A DNA stretch of 49,064 nt from Collinsella sp. (GTDB taxonomy: Bacteria; Actinomycetota; Coriobacteriia; Coriobacteriales; Coriobacteriaceae), in assembly GCA_018373675.1 (NCBI GenBank), contig JAHAGQ010000016.1, positions 1-49,064 on the forward strand, given 5' to 3'. A model generated the notes under the pieces. The model was given only the letters and a program-made list of their open reading frames with translations. It was not told the DNA's origin and made no database searches. This document shows positions 17,281 to 26,117 of this stretch, piece after piece. The translations under genes and the position numbers were made by a program. The number at the start of each line of letters is the position of its first letter. The stretch's first letter is position 1.

Positions 17281-17645
17281 ACACGAGCCTAAACTACTGA
17301 TATACATGATTGCGTGATTTTCAACCATTTATTTCGCCATGATTGCATGCTGGTTTCGGGTTTTATTAACGCTAAAACGTTTGACTAGTCATGGTGAACA
17401 ACCCTGCTATCCTGCGGGTTGACGAAGACTGATATCTCACCTCGTCGATACATACTGTCTGGCGAATCATTTGTCAATGAATTCGGTGAACGGTAGTAAA
17501 TACCGTTCAAGCGTATGTATGTATCGGTCGCCGAGCGCGGCACCTCAGTTGGGTTCGTCGGTAGGTAAGGTATATATCGTCCGCAAGTTGCGCGGGGGCA
17601 AGTCTAGGTGCTCCCGAGTAAGATTCTCTATTGATAGGAGAAGAC
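17281..17645 (+). promoter_or_regulatory. Gene-free control region before the sialic-acid/ABC operon
   Basis: These 365 bases have no plausible gene and are more A+T-rich than the flanks. They hold a LacI-type palindrome core AAACGTTT (17375-17382). There is also a perfect 9-bp hairpin (17487-17509, TGAACGGTA / TACCGTTCA, loop GTAAA) that could be an operator. One promoter guess is TTGTCA (17471-17476) with TAGTAA 17 bases later, overlapping the hairpin. AGGAG lies before the ATG at 17646. The boxes are predictions by eye. Confidence 0.45.
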
Positions 17646-19259
17646 ATGGCCATCATCAACAAGGGTATGTCCAGGCGTTCGTTCCTCGGCCTCACCGGCA
17701 GCGTCGCTGCTGTCGCCGGCCTTGGTCTCACTGGCTGCGGTGGCAGCTCTAGCGACGAGGGTTCCGCTTCCGGCTCCACCGATTCCGCCAACCGTGGCGG
17801 CGGCGTGATCACCGCTGGTTCCGCTTACGCTCCGTCCAGCTTCGATCCCGCCAGCACCGGCTCCGCTGTGGGCCTGGGTGCTAACTGGCACGTCGTCGAG
17901 GGCCTCTACGGCATCGATTACCACGACTACAGCACCTTCAACGAGCTCGCCACCGACGATCCCAAGTCTGTGGACGACACCACTTTCGAGGTCACCATCC
18001 GCAAGGGCGCCAAGTTCTCCGATGGCACCGAGGTCACCGCTGACGATGTCGTTGCCTCCTACACCGCTTGCGCCGCTTCCGCTACCTATGCTCCGTTCTT
18101 CCAGCCCTTCGAGTCCATCGAGGCCAAGGACGCCAGCACCGTGACGGTCAAGACCAAGGTCCCCAACTTCTCCCTGCTCAAGGATCGTCTGGCCATCGTC
18201 CGCGTTACCCCGGCCACCCAGACCGAGGAGGATCGCGCCAAGCAGCCGATCGGCTCCGGCCCCTGGATGTACGACTCTATCTCCGATACCGAGATCACCC
18301 TGGTTCCCAACCCCGAGTACAACGGTGAGTATGCTGCCGAGGATAAGAAGATCCAGTACAGCATCCTGACCGACCCCACTGCTCGCGTTACCGCTCAGCA
18401 GGAGGGCTCCACGCTCGTTATGGAGCTCGTTACCGCTGACGCCGTCGACCAGCTCGAGAGCGCCGGCTGCAAGATTGACAACGTTCAGGGTTTCGGCACC
18501 CGCTTCATCATGTTCAACGTCGCCAAGGAGCCTTGGAACAACGTCAAGGTCCGTCAGGCTGTCATGTATGCGCTCGACACCGAGAAGATGGTCAGCAACA
18601 CCTTCGCCGGCCTTGCCACCGCTGCCAGCTGCTACCTGCCCAAGAGCTTCACCAACTATCATGAGGCTTCCACGGTGTACAAGACCGACACCAAGAAGGC
18701 TAAGAAGCTCATCGAGGAGTCTGGCATCACCCCGGGTGCCATCACCCTGCGCACCACCGACAACGAGCAGATTAAGGGCATGGCCGCCCAGGTCAAGAAC
18801 GACCTCGACGCTCTCGGCTTCGATGTGACCATCCAGACCGATACCTCGCCGGCCACCTACGCCGCCATCGACGGCGGCGAGGCCTACGATATCCTCCTTG
18901 CCCCTGGCGATCCTTCCTGCTTCGGCGCCGACCCCGACCTGCTGCTCAACTGGTGGTACGGCGACAACGTCTGGATGCAGACCCGTTGCCCGTGGAAGGA
19001 GTCCGCTGAGTGGCAGAAGCTCCACGGTCTCATGGACGAGGCTCTTGCCGCCGAGGGCGACGAGCAGCAGAAGAAGTGGAACGAGTGTTTCGACATCATT
19101 GCCGACAACGCCGTTCTGTACCCCGTTGTCCACGTCAAGACCGTCTCCGCTTCTTGGGACGATCCGTCCACTGCGCCCAATGGCGAGGCCCTCGATGGTT
19201 TCAAGGGCATCGGCACGACGAGCATGTCCTTCAGGGGCGTTGCGACCGTCAAGGCGTAA
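17646..19259 (+). CDS. Family-5 extracellular solute-binding lipoprotein, probable sialic-acid binder
   Basis: Substrate-capturing lipoprotein of the downstream ABC importer. The 537-aa precursor has a twin-arginine-like MSRRSFLG signal and a lipobox LTGC with Cys31 as the lipidated residue. A Ser/Gly-rich tether follows, then an SBP_bac_5 domain with the usual TFEVTIRKGAKFSDGTEVTADDVV segment. Family-5 binders take peptides, nickel or oligosaccharides. Sialic acid is inferred from nanA-, ROK- and nanE-type genes downstream. Codon use is strongly C-ending (Lys AAG, Ile ATC), suggesting high expression. A stem-loop separates it from the permease genes. Confidence 0.85.
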   Translation: MAIINKGMSRRSFLGLTGSVAAVAGLGLTGCGGSSSDEGSASGSTDSANRGGGVITAGSAYAPSSFDPASTGSAVGLGANWHVVEGLYGIDYHDYSTFNELATDDPKSVDDTTFEVTIRKGAKFSDGTEVTADDVVASYTACAASATYAPFFQPFESIEAKDASTVTVKTKVPNFSLLKDRLAIVRVTPATQTEEDRAKQPIGSGPWMYDSISDTEITLVPNPEYNGEYAAEDKKIQYSILTDPTARVTAQQEGSTLVMELVTADAVDQLESAGCKIDNVQGFGTRFIMFNVAKEPWNNVKVRQAVMYALDTEKMVSNTFAGLATAASCYLPKSFTNYHEASTVYKTDTKKAKKLIEESGITPGAITLRTTDNEQIKGMAAQVKNDLDALGFDVTIQTDTSPATYAAIDGGEAYDILLAPGDPSCFGADPDLLLNWWYGDNVWMQTRCPWKESAEWQKLHGLMDEALAAEGDEQQKKWNECFDIIADNAVLYPVVHVKTVSASWDDPSTAPNGEALDGFKGIGTTSMSFRGVATVKA

Positions 19260-19321
19260 GACTCGCTTGAGTCTATATGCAGGATGTCGGTCGTTGGGAC
19301 CGTATCCTCATAGTTGAAACA

Positions 19322-19355
19322 AAGACCCGGGCGGCAACGATGTCGCTCGGGTCTT
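19322..19355 (+). terminator. Intercistronic stem-loop after the binding-protein gene
   Basis: A 12-bp stem (AAGACCCGGGCG / CGCTCGGGTCTT, one G-U pair) with a 10-base loop and no T tract. Such structures after ABC binding-protein genes usually protect the 3' end and lower downstream expression; that role here is inferred. Confidence 0.6.
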
Positions 19356-19416
19356 GTAATGAGTATCCGTACTCATATACCAGTTGGTCCTACCGACAAA
19401 AGAAAGGGGAGAGAAC

Positions 19417-20373
19417 GTGAACAACTTGCTACGTTTGATTGGAAGGCGTCTTGTGGCGCTGCCGATCATGGCATTGGGCGTCACCGTCCTGGTGTTCTTC
19501 CTTATGTCGTTCTCCAAGACCGACCCCGCCTACACGGCGTTGGGTGACGGTGCCTCGCCCGAGGCGGTTGCCGAGTACCATGAGAAGTATGGTCTGGACG
19601 ACCCCTGGCCCGTGCGCTACGTGCGCTATATGGGCGATTTGATCCATGGCGACATGGGCACCTATGGTGCTGCTCGCAACTCCGTTGCCAAGCGCATCTC
19701 CACGGCCCTGCCCGTCACGATGCAGCTGACCTTCATCGGTCTTGCCATCGGTGCGGTCGTTTCGTTTTTGCTCGGCGTCATCGCGGCACTGTATCGCGAC
19801 AAATGGCCGGACCAAGTAATCCGTGTCTTTTCCATCGCCGGCTTGGCAACCCCGTCGTTCTGGCTTGCCGTTCTGTTGATCCTGCTGTTCTCTTCCTACC
19901 TTAAGGTGCTCCCGGCATCGGGCGCTCTGCCTCACTTCACCACGAATCCGGTTGGCTATCTGGGGCGTATGATCATGCCCGCTATCGCCTTGGCATTTCC
20001 GCTGACGGGCCAGATGACTCGTATCGTGCGTACCGCCATGGTCGAGGAGCTCGACAAGGATTATGTCCGTATGGCTCGCGGCGCCGGCGTTCCCGAGAAG
20101 GTCGTCGTCGGCATCAACGTTCTTCGCAATGCGCTGATCACCCCGGTCACCACCCTCGGTCTTAAGATCGGTTACCTCATGGGCGGCGCCGTCGTCATCG
20201 AGGTTATCTTCAACCTCCCCGGCATGGGCACCGCGATTCTGCAGGGCGTTCAGGGCAACGAGGCGAACCTGGTTCAGGGCGTCGTCATCGTCGTTGCTCT
20301 TGCCTTCATCATCATCAACATCGTGGTTGACATGCTCTACCTGCTCATCAACCCGCGCATCAGGACGGTGTAG
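19417..20373 (+). CDS. ABC importer permease, OppB/DppB type
   Basis: One of two transmembrane subunits of a family-5 importer. The 318-aa protein has six predicted membrane spans and the N-terminal motif RLIGRRLVALPIMALGVTVLVFFL. The EAA loop RMARGAGVPEKVVVGINVLRNA contacts the ATPase. The GTG at 19417 was chosen for the AAAGGGGAG before it; an in-frame ATG 33 bases upstream has no RBS. Only 3 bases separate it from the fused permease-ATPase gene. Binding protein, permease, fusion and ATPase form one operon. Confidence 0.9.
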   Translation: MNNLLRLIGRRLVALPIMALGVTVLVFFLMSFSKTDPAYTALGDGASPEAVAEYHEKYGLDDPWPVRYVRYMGDLIHGDMGTYGAARNSVAKRISTALPVTMQLTFIGLAIGAVVSFLLGVIAALYRDKWPDQVIRVFSIAGLATPSFWLAVLLILLFSSYLKVLPASGALPHFTTNPVGYLGRMIMPAIALAFPLTGQMTRIVRTAMVEELDKDYVRMARGAGVPEKVVVGINVLRNALITPVTTLGLKIGYLMGGAVVIEVIFNLPGMGTAILQGVQGNEANLVQGVVIVVALAFIIINIVVDMLYLLINPRIRTV

Positions 20374-20376
20374 ATT

Positions 20377-22392
20377 ATGGTAAAGATTCGAGAGAAGCAA
20401 ACCGAGCAGCTCGAGAAGGCTGCCTCCAAGGGGCTCAAGCTCGGTGGCTGGAAGAAGATGACGCTGTCTTCTAAGATTGCCGCCGTCGTGCTGGTGCTGG
20501 TCGCCCTGACTGCGATTCTGGCGCCCCTTCTTGCCCCCTATAGCCCGGTCGAGATCTTTACGGCTCGCCAGGCTCCCGGCAACGGATTTATCTTCGGTAC
20601 CGACGATAAGGGTCGCGACATTCTGTCGCGTATGCTCTACGGTGGTCGTTACTCGCTGATTATCGGCTTTGGCGCCACCGCCATGGCTCTGGTCTGCGGC
20701 TCGGTCGTGGGCGCCCTTGCAGCGGTTTCGCGCAAGGCCGTCTCCGAGACGATCATGCGTATCTTGGACATCATCATGTCCATCCCGGGCATCGCCCTCG
20801 CGGCCGTCTTCGTCTCCATCCTGGGCAACTCCGTGCCGTCGATCATCTTCGCCATCGGCTTTATGTACACTCCGCAGATTGCCCGTATCGTACGCGCCAA
20901 TATCGTGTCCGAGTACGGCGAGGACTATGTCCGCGCGGTCATCGTTTCCGGCGCCAAGGCTCCGTGGATTTTGATTAAGCATGTTCTGCGTAACTGCATC
21001 GCCCCGATCATGGTCTTCACCGTTACCCTGGTCGCCGACGCCATCATCTTCGAGGCCTCGCTGACCTTCATCGGCGCTGGTATCCAGGAGCCCACCGCTA
21101 CCTGGGGCAACATCCTCGCCGACGCCCGCGGCGGCGTGCTCGCCGGCCGTTGGTGGCAGGCGCTGTTCCCGGGCCTAGCCATCATGATCACCTGCCTGGC
21201 GCTCAACATCCTCTCCGAGGGCATTACCGACGCCATGGCCGCTGCTCCCTCCGCTGCCCTGGATCCTACCGATTCCTCCAAGCGTCGCGAGGCCGACCTG
21301 CTGGTCTCCGACCCCGTTCGCGCCTACAAGGAGCAGGCCCAGTCCCTCTCCGCTCGCCTTGGCGCCCTGCGCGATGTCGAGCTCAAGCGTGACGATCGCC
21401 ACGTGCCCGACGAGTCCGTTGAGCCGATTCTCTCGGTCCGTGACTTCTGCATCCAGTTTGAGCATCACGGTGATATCAACGTCGTCGACCATGTCAACTT
21501 TGACGTTCGTCCTGGTCAGACCATGGGCCTGGTGGGCGAGTCCGGTTGCGGTAAGTCCATCACCACGCTGGCCATCATGGGCCTGACCGACGATGACGAG
21601 CATCTTTCCGGCGAGGTTCTCTGGGAGGGTCGCGACCTGCTCAAGATGAGCAAGAAGGAGTGGTTCGGCCTGCGCGGTACCGATATCGCTATGGTCTATC
21701 AGGACGCCCTGTCCTCGCTTAATCCCTCCATGCTCATCTCTGCCCAGATGAAGCAGCTCACCAAGCGCGGCGGAACCCGCAGCGCCGAGGAGCTCCTGGA
21801 GCTCGTCGGCCTCGATCCCAAGCGCACGCTCGAGAGCTATCCGCACGAGCTTTCCGGCGGCCAGCGTCAGCGTGTCCTGATCGCTATGGCCCTTACCCGC
21901 GACCCCAAGCTGGTCATCTGCGACGAGCCCACGACCGCTCTGGACGTTACCGTCCAGAAGCAGGTCATCAAGCTGCTCAACGATCTTCAGGCCAAGCTCG
22001 GCTTTGCCATGATCTTTGTTTCGCATGACCTGGCTCTGGTCGCCGAGGTTGCCCATAACATCACGGTTATGTACGCTGGCCAGGTTATCGAGCAGGCACC
22101 CACCAAGGAGCTGCTCACCAACCCGATCCACGAGTACACCCGCGGTCTTCTGGGCTCCGTTCTGTCCATCGAGAGCGGCTCGGGCCGTCTGCACCAGGTC
22201 CCCGGCGCCGTTCCCAGCCCGCGCGATTTCCCCAAGGGCGATCGCTTCGCACCCCGCTCGAGCCATCCGCGTATTGGCCTGGATACCCGTCCGGTCTTCA
22301 AGCGCGTGCCCGGCACCGAGCACTTCTATTCTGAGCTCCCCGACGAGGTGCTCAAGGCAAATGGTTTGACCCCTCACGCGGAGGTGATGTAG
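20377..22392 (+). CDS. Fused ABC permease-ATPase (OppC-OppD type)
   Basis: A single 671-aa chain joins a second permease and an ATPase that are usually separate. Residues 1-290 are an OppC-type transmembrane domain with the TDDKGRDILSR and EYGEDYVRAVIVSGAKA (EAA) motifs. About 290-345 is a charged linker. About 350-600 is an ABC ATPase with Walker A GESGCGKS (387-394), signature LSGGQ (about 491) and Walker B VICDEPTT (about 513). The tail (600-671) carries a short OppD-type C-terminal region without the usual Cys cluster. There is no frame disturbance at the junction. As I recall, the Haemophilus ducreyi sialic-acid importer SatABCD contains a similar fusion, which fits the nan genes downstream. 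Confidence 0.9.
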   Translation: MVKIREKQTEQLEKAASKGLKLGGWKKMTLSSKIAAVVLVLVALTAILAPLLAPYSPVEIFTARQAPGNGFIFGTDDKGRDILSRMLYGGRYSLIIGFGATAMALVCGSVVGALAAVSRKAVSETIMRILDIIMSIPGIALAAVFVSILGNSVPSIIFAIGFMYTPQIARIVRANIVSEYGEDYVRAVIVSGAKAPWILIKHVLRNCIAPIMVFTVTLVADAIIFEASLTFIGAGIQEPTATWGNILADARGGVLAGRWWQALFPGLAIMITCLALNILSEGITDAMAAAPSAALDPTDSSKRREADLLVSDPVRAYKEQAQSLSARLGALRDVELKRDDRHVPDESVEPILSVRDFCIQFEHHGDINVVDHVNFDVRPGQTMGLVGESGCGKSITTLAIMGLTDDDEHLSGEVLWEGRDLLKMSKKEWFGLRGTDIAMVYQDALSSLNPSMLISAQMKQLTKRGGTRSAEELLELVGLDPKRTLESYPHELSGGQRQRVLIAMALTRDPKLVICDEPTTALDVTVQKQVIKLLNDLQAKLGFAMIFVSHDLALVAEVAHNITVMYAGQVIEQAPTKELLTNPIHEYTRGLLGSVLSIESGSGRLHQVPGAVPSPRDFPKGDRFAPRSSHPRIGLDTRPVFKRVPGTEHFYSELPDEVLKANGLTPHAEVM

Positions 22393-23220
22393 ATGAGCGA
22401 TACCGCAGTCAACGGCGTCGAGCCGATCATCTTCCTTGATGACGTCCACGTCACCTTTAGGACCCGTACCGGCTCGATTCTGCACCCCAACCTGGTTCAC
22501 GCCGTCCAGGGTGTAACGATTAAGCTCATGCCCGGTCAGACGATCGGCATCGTCGGCGAGTCCGGTTGCGGTAAGTCCACCACCGCTAACGTCATGTGCG
22601 GCCTGCAGGCCCCCACGAGCGGCAAGGTCTACTTTAAGGGCAAGGACGTTACCAAACGTACCGCCGAGGACCGTCGCCACATGGGTCGCGTCATCTCGGT
22701 CGTGTTCCAGAACCCGGCCACGGCGCTCAACCCCCGCATGGTCGTTCGCGAGCAGCTGCTCGACCCCATGCGCGTCCACAACCTGGGTACCGAGGCCGAG
22801 CAGGAGAAGCGCGTCAAGGAACTCTTGGAGCTCACCGGTCTGCCCAGCTCCGCTGCCGAGGTTCTTCCCGGCCAGCTTTCGGGCGGCCAGCGTCAGCGCG
22901 TCGCAATTGCCCGTGCCCTGTCGCTGAACCCCGATGCCATCATCGCCGACGAGCCCACCTCGGCTCTGGACGTTTCGGTCCGCGCGCAGATTCTGAACCT
23001 GCTGACCGACCTTAAGAAGGAGCTCGGCCTGGCCATGGTGTTCATCAGCCATGACATCCAGACGGTCCGCTATATCTCTGACGACATCATCGTTATGAAT
23101 GGCGGCAAGATCGTCGAGCAGGGCGAGGCCAAGCAGGTCTTCCAGCACCCCCAGGACCCCTACACCAAGATGCTGCTCGGCGCTGCGCCGTCGCTGCTTC
23201 ATCCCAAGCTCGGCGAGTAA
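22393..23220 (+). CDS. ABC importer ATPase, OppF/DppF type
   Basis: Second nucleotide-binding subunit of the importer. The 275-aa protein has Walker A GESGCGKST, signature LSGGQRQRVAIARAL, Walker B IIADEPTSALD and the switch His in FISHD. The ATG directly follows the stop of the fusion gene (TAGATG), so the two ATPase halves are made in a coupled way. The Cys-rich C-terminal element common in OppF is absent, and the protein ends soon after the ATPase core at LLHPKLGE. Confidence 0.92.
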   Translation: MSDTAVNGVEPIIFLDDVHVTFRTRTGSILHPNLVHAVQGVTIKLMPGQTIGIVGESGCGKSTTANVMCGLQAPTSGKVYFKGKDVTKRTAEDRRHMGRVISVVFQNPATALNPRMVVREQLLDPMRVHNLGTEAEQEKRVKELLELTGLPSSAAEVLPGQLSGGQRQRVAIARALSLNPDAIIADEPTSALDVSVRAQILNLLTDLKKELGLAMVFISHDIQTVRYISDDIIVMNGGKIVEQGEAKQVFQHPQDPYTKMLLGAAPSLLHPKLGE

Positions 23221-23300
23221 CCTCGCTTTCCCTCCCGTGCGCCCGGTTCCCTTGCCGGGCGCACCTCCGTTGCGATTTCGAAAGGTTGGGTTCACGAGCC

Positions 23301-24278
23301 ATGCCAAGTGCTCAGGAGCTACAACATCAATTTGGTGAATATCGAGGCGCCATGCCCCGTCCATCAGATTTCGATCTCTTTTGGAAGGATCGCATGGCCG
23401 AGGCCGACGCCGTCGGGCTTGACTATGCGATCGAGACGGCATCGGTCACCGATGCCGCGACCTGCCAGCTTTTCGACCTCTGGTATACCGGCATGTGTGG
23501 CGCTCGCCTGCATGCCAAGTACCTTAAACCCGTCTCGGACGAGCCCGTGCCATTGGTGCTTCAGTTTCATGGGTATCCGGGTGCAAGCCGCAGCTGGTTT
23601 GAGCAGGCGTCGTTTGCGGGCATGGGCATGGCACTCATCGCCCTCGACTGCCCCGGCCAAGGAGGTCCCTCCGAGGACATTGGTGGATTTGAGGGCACAA
23701 CGGTTGCCGGGCATATCGTCGCCGGCATCGACGGCGACCCGGCCAACCTCTACTATGTCCGCTTACACCAAGATATTCGAATCCTGTGCCGTATCGTTCG
23801 TGAGCTCGAGGGCATCGATCTTGCCCGTGTGTTTGTGAACGGCGCGTCGCAGGGCGGCGGTTTGGGTATTGCGACCTGTGCGCTTAATAGCGAGCTTATC
23901 AATCGTGCCGCCATCCTCTATCCCTTCCTGTCGGATTTCCGCCTGGTCTGGGATTTGGATGCCGACGACATTGCCTACGAAGGCCTGCGCTATTGGTCTC
24001 GCTGGTTTGATGAGGACTCGACTCGTATTGACGAAGCCTATGCCAAGCTGGCGTACTTCGATTCCAAGAACTTTGCCCCTATGGTCAAATGCCCCGTGCT
24101 GTTTGGCACTGGCACAGCCGATATCGTCTGTCCGCCAGCGACGCAGTTTGCGGTCTATAACAACCTGACCTGCGAAAAGCGTCATGAGTTCTTTGAAGGC
24201 TTTGGCCACGAGGAGATTCAGGATTTTGACGATTTGATCATTCCGTTTTTCTGCAAGGGAGGGGAGGCTCATGTCTAA
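23301..24278 (+). CDS. Acetyl-xylan-esterase-family deacetylase (AXE1), probable sugar O-acetylesterase
   Basis: Alpha/beta-hydrolase that likely removes O-acetyl groups from sugars. The 325-aa protein lacks a signal peptide, so it is cytoplasmic. Family motifs are PLVLQFHGYPGAS, the nucleophile elbow GASQGG with Ser183, Asp274 in GTADIVCPP, and His303 in GFGHEEI: a complete catalytic triad. The ATG at 23301 sits 15 bases after AAAGG, and a TTG at 23286 is a less likely start. In a sialic-acid operon its natural role would be to deacetylate O-acetylated sialic acids after uptake; that is inferred. Cephalosporin-C deacetylase is the same family name. Its stop overlaps the next gene, a paralogue, by 8 bases. 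Confidence 0.85.
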   Translation: MPSAQELQHQFGEYRGAMPRPSDFDLFWKDRMAEADAVGLDYAIETASVTDAATCQLFDLWYTGMCGARLHAKYLKPVSDEPVPLVLQFHGYPGASRSWFEQASFAGMGMALIALDCPGQGGPSEDIGGFEGTTVAGHIVAGIDGDPANLYYVRLHQDIRILCRIVRELEGIDLARVFVNGASQGGGLGIATCALNSELINRAAILYPFLSDFRLVWDLDADDIAYEGLRYWSRWFDEDSTRIDEAYAKLAYFDSKNFAPMVKCPVLFGTGTADIVCPPATQFAVYNNLTCEKRHEFFEGFGHEEIQDFDDLIIPFFCKGGEAHV

Positions 24279-25122
24279 GTGCGAGAGCAATGTTGACGAG
24301 CTGATTGTCCCCGGGCTCGTGGGAATTCCTGGAACGGTTTCGTCAAGGCTCGCAGAATATCGGGACTGGCGCGGTGATGTCCAAGCAGATGTTTCTGATT
24401 TAGAGACATGCGCTTCGAATCTTGAGATTCAAGGCCTGGCCATTACGGCGATTGACTTTGTTAACCCCTGCGCCCGTTACTCGGAGGTCTCCTTTGAGCT
24501 CGGTGACGATGCGATTCACGCTCGTTTGATCGAGCCTGTCGGTCGTGCCCGAGTATCTGAGCGCGTTTCGCTGTGCCTGATGTTCCACGACATCGATCGG
24601 CCTGTGCGCGGCTGGCATCACATGACGAGATTTGCCGCCATGGGGTATGCCGTCCTCGCGCTGGATGACGATGTTGCTGGTGCGGACGACCTGCAGCGGG
24701 GGATTTCTTCGCCCGCTTTTGTCGAGCGCGTCCGTTGGGGTTGCGCGTTGGCGAAGGTGGCGCGCAATCTTGATGGCATGGACCCCGACCGCATCTTTGC
24801 ATGGGGCGAGGGCCTTGGCGGCGGAGTCGCGCTGGCGGTTTCTGCTCTGGACGAGCGGGGCCTCGCCTGCACGGCGGTTGCCAATCCAATTCCCGGTGGC
24901 CTTGAGGCGCTGTCGTCTCGGGTGCGCGGATCGGTGCTCATGGGCACATCGCTCAGAGATGCCGCGAGCGACCCCAAGGGCCAGTTTGCCGTATTCAACG
25001 GTCTTGAGTGTGACCGGAGGCATATCGTCTATGCCAAATACGCTCACGAGCGCATCAATGCGTTCGAAAACGAAGTCGTCGACTTCTTTAACCAAACGTT
25101 CTACCCGTGTTCTTTGGCCTAG
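24271..25122 (+). CDS. Catalytically degenerate AXE1-like paralogue (pseudo-esterase)
   Basis: A 283-aa protein that aligns along its length with the preceding esterase: LMFHDIDRPVRGWHHMTRF matches the LQFHGYPGASRSW region, and the C-terminal QFAVFNGLECDRRH matches QFAVYNNLTCEKRH. The nucleophile elbow GASQGG has become GEGLGG, with Gly181 in place of the catalytic serine. The Asp (230) and His (259) of the triad remain. The reading frame is intact with its own overlapping ATG, so this is not a pseudogene in the usual sense. It may be a regulatory or structural partner of the active esterase, or a sugar-binding protein. The function is unknown. Confidence 0.8.
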   Translation: MSKCESNVDELIVPGLVGIPGTVSSRLAEYRDWRGDVQADVSDLETCASNLEIQGLAITAIDFVNPCARYSEVSFELGDDAIHARLIEPVGRARVSERVSLCLMFHDIDRPVRGWHHMTRFAAMGYAVLALDDDVAGADDLQRGISSPAFVERVRWGCALAKVARNLDGMDPDRIFAWGEGLGGGVALAVSALDERGLACTAVANPIPGGLEALSSRVRGSVLMGTSLRDAASDPKGQFAVFNGLECDRRHIVYAKYAHERINAFENEVVDFFNQTFYPCSLA

Positions 25123-25190
25123 GCGGCCTGGACACTGCCAACAAGAGTGGGCGGCATAGGGCTGCCCGCCAGACAACTAAGGAGATTCTT

Positions 25191-26111
25191 GTGGCAACTC
25201 AGAAATTCACCGGCGTTATCCCTCCCGTCGTTGTTCCCGATACCGAAGATCACCAGCTCGACGTTGCCTCCTTTGAGCGCAGCATCAACCGCATGATCGA
25301 TGCCGGCGTCGATGGCTTGTTCTTCCTGGGCTCCTCGGGCGAGGTCGTCTTCTCCACCGACGAGCGTCGCCGTCAGATCATCGCCGAGGCCGTCCGTATC
25401 GTCGACCACCGCGTTCCCGTTCTGGTCGGCATCATCGACACCGAGACCGAGCGCATGATCGAGCACGGTAAGGTCGCTCAGGAGCTGGGCGCCGATGCTC
25501 TCGTCGCCACCTGCCCGTTCTATGCCCTGCAGGGCATGACCGAGGTCGAGGAGCACTTCCGCATCCTGCATGAGGAACTCGACCTGCCCATCTTCGCCTA
25601 CGACATCCCCGTGTGTGTCCACACCAAGCTCCCCTGGAAGCTCCTTGCCAAGCTCGGTGCCGAGGGCGTTCTGGCCGGCGTCAAGGATTCCTCGGGTGAT
25701 GACATCTCGTTCCGCTACCTCGTTCAGGAGAACGAGAAGAACGGCCATCCGATGAGCATCCTCACCGGTCACGAGGTTGTTGTCGACGGCGCTTACCTCG
25801 GTGGCGCCGACGGTTCCGTCCCGGGTCTCGCCAACGTTGAGCCCGAGGGCTACGTGCGTCAGTGGAAGGCCGCTCAGGCTGGTGACTGGGCTACCGTCAA
25901 GGCCGAGCAGGATCGCCTCAATGAGATTTCGCATATCTGGGATGTCACCTCGGGCGTCCAGGGCTATGCCGGTGGCGTCGGCGCCTTCAAGACCGCTATG
26001 AACCTCATGGGTATCTTCGACAGCCCGACCATGCCGCGCCCGGTGAAGGCCATGACCGGCGAGAACGTCGAGGCTATTAAGAAGGTCCTCCAGGACAACG
26101 GTCTCCTGTAA
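25191..26111 (+). CDS. nanA: DHDPS/N-acetylneuraminate lyase family aldolase, probable sialic-acid lyase
   Basis: Class I aldolase that would split N-acetylneuraminate into ManNAc and pyruvate. The 306-aa TIM-barrel protein shows the carboxylate-binding GSSGEV motif, the catalytic Tyr137 in FAYDIP and the Schiff-base Lys165 in GVKDSSGD. These positions equal the numbering of E. coli NanA. The family also contains dihydrodipicolinate synthase and keto-sugar aldolases, and GSSGE is not diagnostic. The NanA call rests on the ROK kinase and NanE genes that follow. The GTG at 25191 has AAGGAG 6 bases upstream. The strongly biased codon use suggests high expression. Confidence 0.8.
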   Translation: MATQKFTGVIPPVVVPDTEDHQLDVASFERSINRMIDAGVDGLFFLGSSGEVVFSTDERRRQIIAEAVRIVDHRVPVLVGIIDTETERMIEHGKVAQELGADALVATCPFYALQGMTEVEEHFRILHEELDLPIFAYDIPVCVHTKLPWKLLAKLGAEGVLAGVKDSSGDDISFRYLVQENEKNGHPMSILTGHEVVVDGAYLGGADGSVPGLANVEPEGYVRQWKAAQAGDWATVKAEQDRLNEISHIWDVTSGVQGYAGGVGAFKTAMNLMGIFDSPTMPRPVKAMTGENVEAIKKVLQDNGLL

Positions 26112-26117
26112 AGCTTC

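Noticed and set aside
19322..19355. Stem-loop after the binding-protein gene as evidence that the downstream permease genes are a separate operon
   Set aside because: There is no T tract, and such loops inside binding-protein operons usually adjust mRNA levels without full termination. The same layout occurs after oppA at 38344.
20377..22392. The permease-ATPase fusion as a sequencing error or missed stop
   Set aside because: The frame is continuous over 671 codons with uniform codon bias. The linker is of reasonable length, and the following ATPase gene begins exactly at its stop.
21175..23442. A 755-codon open frame on the minus strand opposite the ABC importer genes
   Set aside because: It is the mirror of strongly biased GAG/GCC/CTC codons in the real plus-strand genes. 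Its translation is Leu/Gly/Asp-rich without any domain, and the plus-strand proteins have full ABC motifs. The same holds for long minus-strand frames at 17628-19133, 19429-20982, 30175-31386 and 36549-38216.
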